Source of the DNA: an uncultured Collinsella sp. | GTDB lineage: Bacteria > Actinomycetota > Coriobacteriia > Coriobacteriales > Coriobacteriaceae | Assembly (NCBI GenBank): GCA_934646865.1 | Contig: CAKUEU010000039.1 | Span: forward strand, 1-15,784 | DNA length: 15,784 nucleotides | Direction: 5' to 3' | Shown: positions 1 to 5,840 of the stretch, in pieces | Position numbering within the stretch: the stretch's first letter is position 1 | How the letters are laid out: each line of letters opens with the position of its first letter | The notes under the pieces: generated by a model | What the model was told of the DNA's origin: nothing | The model's database searches: none | What the model saw: the letters and a program-made list of their open reading frames with translations, nothing else | Translations under genes and position numbers: made by a program

Positions 1-899
1 GGCTGGTAGTGATACTCGTTGCTCACATGCGGGCACAGCTGCCAAAAGGCAACGGCACTCGCCGCAGCCACGTTGAGCGAGTCGACCCCGTGCGCCATCG
101 GAATGCGCACGGCACGATCGCAGCCCGCGATGGTCTTGGCACCCAAGCCAGCGCCCTCGGTACCCATAAAGATTGCCAGGCGGTCAATCTCCTGCAGCGC
201 GGGATCGTCGAGCGACACCGAATCGTCAGTCAACGCCATGGCAGCGCACGAAAAGCCGGCATCGTGCAGCGCTGCCAGCCCGTCGTGAGGCCACACGCGC
301 GCCTCGCTGCCAATGCGCGTCCACGGCACCTGGAATACCGTGCCCATGCTCACGCGAGCCGAGCGACGGTACAGCGGGTCGCAACAGGTGGGGCTCACAA
401 GGATGCCATCAGCATTCAGCGCGGCAGCAGAGCGGAAAATCGCACCGACATTGGTATGGTCGACAATGCCCTCGAGCACGCACACACGCACCGGGCGCTC
501 CCCCGCTGCCTCGACAACGCCGTCCAAGAACTCCGCAACCGGAATCTGACGCGGACGACGGAACGCAGCAAGCGCGCCGCGCGTCACGTTAAAGCCCGTC
601 AACTGCTCCATAAGCTTCATAGAAGCCACGAAGACGGGCACCGGACCAGCGCCCTCGCGCACAGAAAGCTGCTCAAACAGCGGCATCATCTGGTCGAGCC
701 AGCGCTCGCCCAAAAGAAAACTCACCGGCTCGTATCCGGCACGAACCGCGCGCTCGATGACCTTGGCGCTCTCGGCGATAAAGATGCCCTTCTGCGGCTC
801 CAGCACGCAACGCAGCTCGCGCTCGGTCAGTCGCACGTAGGCATCGAGCCGCTCGTCCTCGAGCGAATCGATTCGCAGCACCTCAACGGCATCAGTCAT
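1..899 (-). CDS. SpoU/TrmH-family RNA 2'-O-ribose methyltransferase (3' end cut by window edge)
   Basis: The enzyme should transfer a methyl group from S-adenosylmethionine to a ribose 2'-OH in tRNA or rRNA in the cytoplasm; the target base cannot be told. From the ATG at 899 the frame stays open for 299 codons to the left edge. The three SPOUT/SpoU motifs are visible. Motif 1 is around residues 150-156 (NVGAIFR, with the conserved Asn and Arg). Motif 2 is at 244-252 (FMGTEGAGL). Motif 3 is at 267-281 (IPMAHGVDSLNVAAA). Residues 1-120 fit the substrate-binding N-terminal domain of this family. Motif 3 is already complete, so few residues should be missing. The start is not certain: an AAGAAGG stretch lies rather far upstream of the ATG, and in-frame GTG and TTG codons lie 10 and 12 codons further upstream. 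It follows folA on the same strand after about 110 bases. Confidence 0.9.
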   Translation of the reverse strand, partial: MTDAVEVLRIDSLEDERLDAYVRLTERELRCVLEPQKGIFIAESAKVIERAVRAGYEPVSFLLGERWLDQMMPLFEQLSVREGAGPVPVFVASMKLMEQLTGFNVTRGALAAFRRPRQIPVAEFLDGVVEAAGERPVRVCVLEGIVDHTNVGAIFRSAAALNADGILVSPTCCDPLYRRSARVSMGTVFQVPWTRIGSEARVWPHDGLAALHDAGFSCAAMALTDDSVSLDDPALQEIDRLAIFMGTEGAGLGAKTIAGCDRAVRIPMAHGVDSLNVAAASAVAFWQLCPHVSNEYHYQ

Positions 900-981
900 A
901 GCAGCCAGCCCGTACCCTTCTTGACAGCACACATACAATAATCGGGGCAACGCCATGCGCCGCCCCGTCACTCATTCCAAC

Positions 982-1006
982 CCGATCATACCGAAGGGAT
1001 AATCGG
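982..1006 (-). other. Possible RNA hairpin between folA and the methyltransferase gene
   Basis: On the minus strand CCGAT and ATCGG can pair around an inner CC/GG stem with a CTTC loop. No U-run follows on this strand, so it is a weak terminator candidate at best. It may be a processing or stability element. The rest of the roughly 110-base gap shows no convincing promoter. Confidence 0.3.
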
Positions 1007-1008
1007 TT

Positions 1009-1536
1009 TTACGCCTCGACGCGACGATATGTGACGAACTCATACCTGAGGCCCTCGTCGCCCTCGCCAGCGGCAATCGTCGCGACCTCACCGGCATGCG
1101 CAATCTTCCACGCGGGATCGGCATCCAGATCGGGAAAGTACGTATCTACCGCATGCACGCAGTGATTGTGCGTGACCTCGGCCTCGACGCAATACGGCAT
1201 AAACTGCCGATACACCTCGCCGCCACCGATCACCCATGCGACCGGCTCATCGGCAACCGCGGCAAGCGCCTCCTCAACGCTGTGCACCACGTCGACGCCC
1301 TCGGGCGCAAAGCCCCCGTCGCGCGTAAGCACAATGTTGCGACGATTCTTAAGCGGGCGCCCGCCGGGAAAACTCAACAGCGTCTTGCGTCCCATAATGA
1401 CCGGGCAACCCTTGGTGCATGCCACAAAATGGCGCATATCGGCGCGGTTGGACACCACCATGTCACCTTCGCAGCCGATGCCCCAGTCATCACACACGGC
1501 GACGATGGCGGAAAGCTTACAAGCCAACCAAATCAC
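1009..1536 (-). CDS. folA: Dihydrofolate reductase with an atypical active-site loop
   Basis: The enzyme reduces dihydrofolate to tetrahydrofolate with NADPH, regenerating the cofactor used up by the thymidylate synthase just upstream. Counted from the GTG at 1536 (175 aa), it has the N-terminal strand LSAIVAV, the catalytic acid D33 (E. coli D27), MGRKT at 48-52, RPL at 60-62 with the folate-binding Arg at 65, WVIGGGEVYRQF at 101-112, and VTHN...DTYFPDLD at 121-138. Length is normal. Odd point: the usual Pro-Trp before the catalytic Asp (E. coli P21-W22) is Val27-Val28. There are also seven cysteines. The start is ambiguous. GTG 1536 directly follows the thyA stop, but AGGTGA at 1538-1533 would sit at good spacing for a TTG at 1527, giving 172 aa beginning MACKLSAIVAV. 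Tight packing implies co-transcription and probably translational coupling with thyA. Confidence 0.93.
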   Translation of the reverse strand: MIWLACKLSAIVAVCDDWGIGCEGDMVVSNRADMRHFVACTKGCPVIMGRKTLLSFPGGRPLKNRRNIVLTRDGGFAPEGVDVVHSVEEALAAVADEPVAWVIGGGEVYRQFMPYCVEAEVTHNHCVHAVDTYFPDLDADPAWKIAHAGEVATIAAGEGDEGLRYEFVTYRRVEA

Positions 1537-2385
1537 CTACACCGCGATAGGGATGTTCTTGACCTGCGGGCCGTGCTCGTAGCCCTCGACGATCAGATCA
1601 TCGGTCGTAAACGCATAGAAATCATGCACATCGAGGTTGAGCGAGACCTTGGGCGCGGCAAACTGCGGGCGCTCGATAAGCTCGCGGACGATATCGACAT
1701 GACGGTCGTAAATATGGGCGTCGGCAATCACATGCAGCAGCTCGCCGGGAATCATATCGACTGACTGCGCAACCATCATGAGCAAAATGGCGTACTGGCA
1801 CACGTTCCAGTTGTTCGCGGCCAAGATATCCTGGCTGCGCTGGTTGAGAATCATGTTGAGCGTCGGCTTGTCGTCCTGCGGGCGCTGCGTCACGTTATAC
1901 GTAACGCTGTAGGCGCACGGATACAAGTGCATCTCGGACAGATCGCTAAACACGTAGGTGTTCGTCATAATGCGACGGCTGTACGGCGTGTGCTTAAGGT
2001 CGTACAGCACACGGTCCATCTGATCGAAGTCGCCCTCGGCGTAATGGCTCTTCTGGCCAATCTGGTAGCCGTAGGCCTTGCCAATGGAACCGGTCTCATC
2101 GGCCCACTCATCCCAGATATGGCTGTTGAGGTCATGTACGTTATTAGACTTCTTTTGATAGATCCACAGAATCTCGTCCATGGCAGACTTAAGCGCCGTA
2201 CGACGCAGGGTGAGCGCGGGGAACTCCTCGCGCAGGTCATAGCGCGCCGTGACACCAAAGTTTTTAATGGTATAGGCAGGGGTGCCGTCCTCCCACACCG
2301 GACGGACCTTTTGGCCCTCGGTCGTGGTGCCATGGTCCAAGATATCGCGGCACATGGCTACAAACTGTTGATCAGCTTTGCTCAT
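1537..2385 (-). CDS. thyA: Thymidylate synthase (B. subtilis ThyA-like subclass)
   Basis: It methylates dUMP to dTMP with methylene-tetrahydrofolate as both carbon donor and reductant, producing dihydrofolate for the adjacent DHFR. The 282-residue protein has the phosphate-binding Arg in the N-terminal loop (KVRPVW, near residue 27), SRRIM supplying the paired arginines of the partner subunit, the catalytic cysteine in LYPCAYS, NQRSQD, the nucleotide-selecting Asn in NNWNV, ADAHIYDRH, and a C-terminus ending PIAV. The residue after the catalytic Cys is Ala rather than His, and the QRS loop reads AANNWN rather than LGLPFN. I recall both as subclass variants rather than damage. GGAGGG lies just before the ATG at 2385. 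Transcription probably starts in the divergent gap at 2386-2551, with folA read from the same message. Confidence 0.96.
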   Translation of the reverse strand: MSKADQQFVAMCRDILDHGTTTEGQKVRPVWEDGTPAYTIKNFGVTARYDLREEFPALTLRRTALKSAMDEILWIYQKKSNNVHDLNSHIWDEWADETGSIGKAYGYQIGQKSHYAEGDFDQMDRVLYDLKHTPYSRRIMTNTYVFSDLSEMHLYPCAYSVTYNVTQRPQDDKPTLNMILNQRSQDILAANNWNVCQYAILLMMVAQSVDMIPGELLHVIADAHIYDRHVDIVRELIERPQFAAPKVSLNLDVHDFYAFTTDDLIVEGYEHGPQVKNIPIAV

Positions 2386-2419
2386 TGACCCTCCTGTCAG
2401 TCGCCTATAAGCGAGATTT

Positions 2420-2448
2420 ATTGTAGCCCAGGCGCACTCGACCCCACA
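2420..2448 (-). promoter_or_regulatory. Candidate thyA-folA promoter
   Basis: On the minus strand a good -10 (TACAAT, 2425-2420) is preceded after 17 bases by a poor -35 (TGTGGG, 2448-2443). Predicted initiation near 2413 gives a leader of about 28 nt ending in the GGAGGG ribosome site. The weak -35 means this could depend on an activator; the operator-like site at 2468-2484 lies just upstream. Confidence 0.4.
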
Positions 2449-2467
2449 GCCCTAACATAAGCCGTCA

Positions 2468-2484
2468 TTTTCTGACATATGACA
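2468..2484. promoter_or_regulatory. Left operator-like site (distal arm of 17-bp inverted repeat)
   Basis: The sequence TTTTCTGACATATGACA matches the reverse complement of the right site (2526-2542) at 16 of 17 positions. Its core TGACATATGACA (2473-2484) differs by one base from the perfect palindrome of the right site. It lies upstream of the predicted -35 of the plus-strand gene and also upstream of the thyA promoter candidate, so a bound regulator could influence either. The regulator is unknown; the DUF134 protein encoded next door is the natural suspect. Confidence 0.6.
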
Positions 2485-2492
2485 AAAATACC

Positions 2493-2520
2493 TTGCGCAC
2501 AGCGACCAACGCGTTATCCT
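2493..2520 (+). promoter_or_regulatory. Candidate promoter of the DUF134-NifX gene
   Basis: TTGCGC (2493-2498) and TATCCT (2515-2520) are 16 bases apart and lie between the two operator-like sites. Predicted initiation falls at about 2527, inside the right site, so occupancy of that site should block transcription. The match to the consensus is moderate. Confidence 0.4.
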
Positions 2521-2525
2521 ATTAG

Positions 2526-2542
2526 TGACATATGTCAGAAAA
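2526..2542. promoter_or_regulatory. Right operator-like site (perfect 12-bp palindrome, proximal arm)
   Basis: TGACATATGTCA (2526-2537) is a perfect palindrome, and with GAAAA behind it forms the second arm of the 17-bp inverted repeat. Its centre is 53 bp from the centre of the left site, about five helical turns, so both sites face the same side of the DNA. It covers the predicted transcription start and touches the ribosome binding site AAGGAG (2541-2546). That position suits a repressor. Confidence 0.65.
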
Positions 2543-2551
2543 GGAGCGTGT

Positions 2552-3316
2552 ATGGCTGGAAGACGCGAAAAATTACGCCGCGTTGGGATCATCCCCGAAT
2601 ACCGCGGCTTTATCCCCGATGGCCTGGCCAGCGGCGACGCCATCGACATGACCGTCGACGAGCTCGAGGTGCTGCGCCTATGCGACCTGGAAGGTCTCAA
2701 CCAAGAGGCGGTCGCCCAGCAGATGGGCATCGCCCGTGCCACCGTGGCGGCCATTTGCAGCCGCGCCCATCGCAAGGTGGCTAACGCGCTGGTTAACGGA
2801 CGGGCACTCGTCATCGAGGGCGGCAATATCGCGTACTCCCCCATCACCACAACGACGGCCGCATGGCCAGCAAAGGAGGTCGGCACCATGAGGGTGGCAA
2901 CGACGTACGACAACGGCAACATCTTTACGCACTTTGGCCGCAGCGAGCAGTTTAAGATCTATGACATCCAGGACGGCAAGGTGCTCAACGAGCAGGTCGT
3001 GGGCACCGGCGGCACCGGTCATGGAGCCCTTGCAGGCCTGCTAGCCAACAGCGGCGTCGACACGCTCATCTGCGGCGGTATCGGCGGCGGTGCCATCAAC
3101 GCGCTCACCCAGGCCGGCATCACGGTCTACGCGGGTGCCCAGGGCAGCTGCGATGCATGCGTCGAGGCGCTCATCGCCGGCACGCTCGCGCAGAACGGCG
3201 AGGCCACGTGCGGCTGCCATGGTCACGACCACGAACACACCCACGAGTATGGCGAGTCCTGCGGATGCCATGGCCATCACGAGCACGAGGGCCACGAGGG
3301 CTGCGGTTGCCACTAA
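2552..3316 (+). CDS. DUF134 HTH - NifX/NifB-type cluster-binding domain fusion with Cys/His metal-binding tail
   Basis: This 254-residue protein has three parts. Residues 1-95 are a DUF134 domain with a sigma-region-4-like helix-turn-helix (DELEVLRLCDLEGLNQEAVA followed by QQMGIARATVAAICSRA). Residues 113-213 are a dinitrogenase FeMo-cofactor/NifX-type domain (MRVATTYDNGNIFTHFGR, then the Gly-rich LICGGIGGGAI and GAQGSCDACVEALIAG). Residues 219-254 carry three CGCH motifs with 6 Cys and 11 His in all. Known family roles are DNA binding for the HTH fold and metal-sulfur cluster binding for NifX-like domains. I infer a cytoplasmic metal- or cluster-responsive regulator or carrier; no nitrogenase genes are in the window. 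The ATG at 2552 is chosen because AAGGAG lies 5 bases upstream; an upstream in-frame GTG at 2525 has no ribosome site. It stands alone on the plus strand, diverging from thyA and converging on ffh. Confidence 0.88.
   Translation: MAGRREKLRRVGIIPEYRGFIPDGLASGDAIDMTVDELEVLRLCDLEGLNQEAVAQQMGIARATVAAICSRAHRKVANALVNGRALVIEGGNIAYSPITTTTAAWPAKEVGTMRVATTYDNGNIFTHFGRSEQFKIYDIQDGKVLNEQVVGTGGTGHGALAGLLANSGVDTLICGGIGGGAINALTQAGITVYAGAQGSCDACVEALIAGTLAQNGEATCGCHGHDHEHTHEYGESCGCHGHHEHEGHEGCGCH
2872..2890 (+). promoter_or_regulatory. Internal Shine-Dalgarno and in-frame start at the domain junction
   Basis: AAAGGAGGT (2872-2880), a full match to the 16S rRNA 3' end, lies 7 bases before an in-frame ATG (2888-2890, codon 113). 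Initiation there would give a 142-residue product made of the NifX-type domain and the metal tail without the HTH. It is stronger than the gene's own ribosome site. It could be a relic of two separate genes or a working second start. Confidence 0.6.
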
Positions 3317-3379
3317 CGGCACGGTACCGCGAGCCCGGGGCGCATCGCCACACGGAGCCCGACAATCAAACCTCAAAAC

Positions 3380-3411
3380 AAAGGCCACCCGGAAGCTTCC
3401 GAGTGGCCTTT
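3380..3411. terminator. Bidirectional intrinsic terminator between convergent genes
   Basis: AAAGGCCAC (3380-3388) and GTGGCCTTT (3403-3411) pair perfectly, and the stem continues through CGGAA/TTCCG after one C-A mismatch, giving about 15 base pairs with almost no loop. On the minus strand it is followed by TTTGTTTTG, a fair U-rich tract for ending the ffh transcript. On the plus strand the tract is short but the A/T ends of the stem help. Confidence 0.85.
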
Positions 3412-3436
3412 GCCATATCAAGCTGCAATTACAGCC

Positions 3437-4912
3437 CTATTTCTTATTGCGCATCTGCGCTTCCATCTGGCGCAGCAAATCCATATCGGACTTGGGGCCG
3501 CCAGTACCCAGGCCACCCATGCCGCCCAGACCCATGGCGTCCAGACCGGGAATGTTGGGCATGCGCATCTTCTTGCCCTTCTTACCCTTTTTGCCCTTCT
3601 TGCCGCCAGCCTGAGCCTGATTGGCCATCGTGCGCATGCGGCCCATCATCTTGTTCATCTCGCCCCACTGCTTCATAAGGCTGTTGACCTCGGTGGGGGT
3701 CACGCCGGCGCCCTTGGCAATACGGGCGCGGCGCTGGCCGTTGATGATGGAGGGACGCAGGCGCTCCTCCTTGGTCATCGACATAATGATGGCCTCGTTC
3801 TTATCAAAGATGCCCTCGTCCAGGTTGCCGCCCATCTGGTTGAGCGCACGCTGGCCACCGGGGAGCATGCCCAGGATGCCCTTCATGCCGCCCATCTTCT
3901 TGACGGCTTTCATCTGATCGAGCATGTCGTTCATGGTGAAGCCCTCGCGCAGCATACGCTCAGCAGCCTCGAGCTGCTCGGCATCGGCCGCTTCCTGGGC
4001 CTTTTCGATGATGCCGACGACGTCGCCCATGCCCAGAATGCGCTTGGCCATGCGGTCGGGATAGAACGGCTCGAGCGAATCGGGCTTCTCGCCCATGCTC
4101 ACGAACTTGATGGGCTTGCCGGTCACCTGACGCACGGAAAGCGCGCCGCCGCCACGGGCATCACCGTCGAGCTTGGAGATGATCACGCCGTCAAAGTCGG
4201 TGCGCTCGGCAAAGGTCGAGACCACGTTGACGATATCCTGGCCGGTCATGGCGTCGACGACCATCAGCACCTGGTCGGGCTTGACGGCCTTCTTGATGTC
4301 CACGGCCTCCTGCATCATCTGCTCGTCGATCTGCAGACGACCGGCGGTATCGACGATGACCACGTCACGCAGGTGGTCGACGGCTTCCTGGATAGCGCCC
4401 TTGGCGATATCGACCGGGTGCGCGCCGTCGCCGCGGAAGACCGGCACGCCGATCTCGCCGCCGAGCGTGGCCAGCTGGTCGGCAGCTGCGGGACGGTAGA
4501 CGTCGCACGCGGCGAGCAGCGGCGAGCGGCCCTGCTTCTTGAGCAGGTAGGCCAGCTTTACGGCAGCTGTAGTCTTACCGGAGCCCTGCAGGCCCACGAG
4601 CATAATGACATTGGGAATACGGTTGCTAAAGACGAGTTTGCTCTCGGTGGAGCCGAGCATCTCGGTGAGCTCGTCGAGCACGATCTTGACGACGTTTTGC
4701 GCCGGCGACAGCGACTCCATGACCTCGGCGGTCATGCAGCGCTCCTTGGTCTTGGCGACGAACTCCTTGACGACCTTAAAGTTGACGTCGGCCTCGAGCA
4801 GTGCCATGCGAATGTCGCGCATGGCCGAGGTGATATCGGCCTCGGTCAGCTTACCCTTGCCGCGCAGGCGGTCAAATGTGTCGTTGAGGCGATCGCTCAG
4901 GGAATCAAACAC
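3437..4912 (-). CDS. ffh: Signal recognition particle protein Ffh (SRP54), GTPase
   Basis: Ffh binds 4.5S/SRP RNA and hydrophobic signal sequences on nascent chains, then docks with FtsY at the membrane. The 491-residue protein has the N domain (1-95), G1 GLQGSGKTT (107-115), DVYRPAA (137-143), DTAGR (188-192), SKLDGDARGG (246-255) and the Met-rich M domain from about 300 to 430, which contains the RNA-contacting stretch RRARIAKGAGV. The C-terminal tail carries a Lys/Gly run (KKGKKGKKGKK, about 438-448) and a Gly/Met-rich end. The start is GTG at 4912, and MFDSLSDRL is the usual Ffh beginning. The ribosome site TAAGGAG overlaps the ftsY stop codon, so the two SRP-pathway genes are tightly coupled. 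It is the last gene of the minus-strand run before the terminator at 3380-3411. Confidence 0.98.
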   Translation of the reverse strand: MFDSLSDRLNDTFDRLRGKGKLTEADITSAMRDIRMALLEADVNFKVVKEFVAKTKERCMTAEVMESLSPAQNVVKIVLDELTEMLGSTESKLVFSNRIPNVIMLVGLQGSGKTTAAVKLAYLLKKQGRSPLLAACDVYRPAAADQLATLGGEIGVPVFRGDGAHPVDIAKGAIQEAVDHLRDVVIVDTAGRLQIDEQMMQEAVDIKKAVKPDQVLMVVDAMTGQDIVNVVSTFAERTDFDGVIISKLDGDARGGGALSVRQVTGKPIKFVSMGEKPDSLEPFYPDRMAKRILGMGDVVGIIEKAQEAADAEQLEAAERMLREGFTMNDMLDQMKAVKKMGGMKGILGMLPGGQRALNQMGGNLDEGIFDKNEAIIMSMTKEERLRPSIINGQRRARIAKGAGVTPTEVNSLMKQWGEMNKMMGRMRTMANQAQAGGKKGKKGKKGKKMRMPNIPGLDAMGLGGMGGLGTGGPKSDMDLLRQMEAQMRNKK

Positions 4913-4922
4913 TAGTCACTCC

Positions 4923-5840
4923 TTAGTTGGACTCGCCCACCAGGGCGCGGCAGAAATCTTTGGCGTTAAACTCCTGCAGGTCATCGACCTGCTCGCCCAC
5001 GCCAATGCGCAGGATCGGGAGCTTGAGCTTCTCGGCCACGGCCATGGCGATACCGCCCTTTGCCGTGCCGTCGAGCTTAGTCATGATAATACCGTCCAGG
5101 CCCAGGGCCTCGTTAAACTCGAGCGCCTGGTTCAGGCCGTTCTGGCCGGTGGCGGCATCGATCACAAGCACGACCGAGACCGGCATGGGGCCGGCGGCCA
5201 TATTGGCGGCGCGCTTGCGGGTCACGTTGACCACCTTGGCAAGCTCGCGCATGAGCTCGGGGCTCGTGTGCAGACGGCCGGCGGTATCGATGAGCACCAG
5301 GTCACTGCCGCGCTTGTCGGCCTCGTCGAGCACGTCATAGCACACGCTCGCCGGATCGGATCCGCGGTCACGCTTGATGACCGGCACGCCGGCGCGCTGG
5401 CCCCACACATCGAGCTGTTCGATGGCGGCGGCACGGAAGGTATCGGCCGAACCGATCACGACGTTCTTGCCGCGACTGGCCATGGCACTCGCGATCTTGC
5501 CGACCGTGGTGGTCTTGCCGGCACCGTTGATGCCGACGAACAGCACACAGCTCGGCGTATCGGAGAACGGATCGCGCTCAACGGGCACAAAATGCCCCTC
5601 GAGCTGCTCGGCCAGGGCGCGGCGAAGCTGCGGGGCGGTCTTGAGGTTCTTCTTGGCCGCGGCGTCGCGCAGGTCATCGGAGACCTGAATGGCAACCTCG
5701 GCACCCATATCACCCATGACGAGGGTGTCCTCAAGGTCCTCCCAAAAATCCTCGTCGACCTCGCCGCCAAAGTAGAAGACCTCGTTGAGGGCCTCACGAC
5801 TGCGCTCAAGTCCGCGCGAGAGAGCGTCAAAGAATCCCAT
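4923..5840 (-). CDS. ftsY: SRP receptor FtsY, GTPase
   Basis: FtsY is the membrane-associated receptor that pairs with Ffh; mutual GTP hydrolysis releases the ribosome to the Sec translocon. The 305-residue protein has an NG core with G1 GINGAGKTTT (103-112), DTFRAAAIEQ (133-142), DTAGR (185-189), TKLDGTAKGG (254-263) and GVGEQVDDL (280-288). The acidic N-terminal A domain found in E. coli FtsY is absent. It starts instead with a short amphipathic segment (MGFFDALSRGLERSREAL), as in the compact FtsY of many Gram-positive bacteria, which probably mediates lipid contact. The ATG at 5840 overlaps the smc stop codon by one base (TAATG), implying translational coupling. Confidence 0.98.
   Translation of the reverse strand: MGFFDALSRGLERSREALNEVFYFGGEVDEDFWEDLEDTLVMGDMGAEVAIQVSDDLRDAAAKKNLKTAPQLRRALAEQLEGHFVPVERDPFSDTPSCVLFVGINGAGKTTTVGKIASAMASRGKNVVIGSADTFRAAAIEQLDVWGQRAGVPVIKRDRGSDPASVCYDVLDEADKRGSDLVLIDTAGRLHTSPELMRELAKVVNVTRKRAANMAAGPMPVSVVLVIDAATGQNGLNQALEFNEALGLDGIIMTKLDGTAKGGIAMAVAEKLKLPILRIGVGEQVDDLQEFNAKDFCRALVGESN

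Noticed and set aside
9..941. A 310-codon open frame on the plus strand
   Set aside because: The opposite strand encodes a protein with all three SpoU methyltransferase motifs; the plus frame gives an Arg/His-rich sequence with no family resemblance.
1820..1960. Apparent changes at the ThyA active site (Ala after the catalytic Cys, AANNWN loop)
   Set aside because: The B. subtilis ThyA subclass also lacks the His after Cys, and I recall the ANNWN loop from other Gram-positive ThyA proteins. Catalytic Cys, Arg, Asn, His and Tyr residues are all in place.
2525..2551. GTG at 2525 as the start of the DUF134-NifX protein
   Set aside because: It lies inside the operator-like palindrome and near the predicted transcription start, and has no ribosome site. 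ATG 2552 has AAGGAG at good spacing and begins with the usual MAGRREKL-type DUF134 sequence.
3570..3604. Short tandem repeat coding for the Lys/Gly run of Ffh
   Set aside because: It is a repetitive codon pattern within a coding tail, not a separate repeat element; basic C-terminal Ffh tails are common.
3410..4915. A 501-codon open frame on the plus strand opposite ffh
   Set aside because: It mirrors a certain Ffh gene codon for codon. Long antisense frames are expected in GC-rich DNA, and its His/Leu/Ala/Gly-rich product has no domain pattern and no ribosome site of note.
4913..4922. Search for an SRP RNA or tRNA gene near ffh/ftsY
   Set aside because: The ffh-ftsY gap is only about ten bases, and no other gap in the window is long enough or shows the expected structure.
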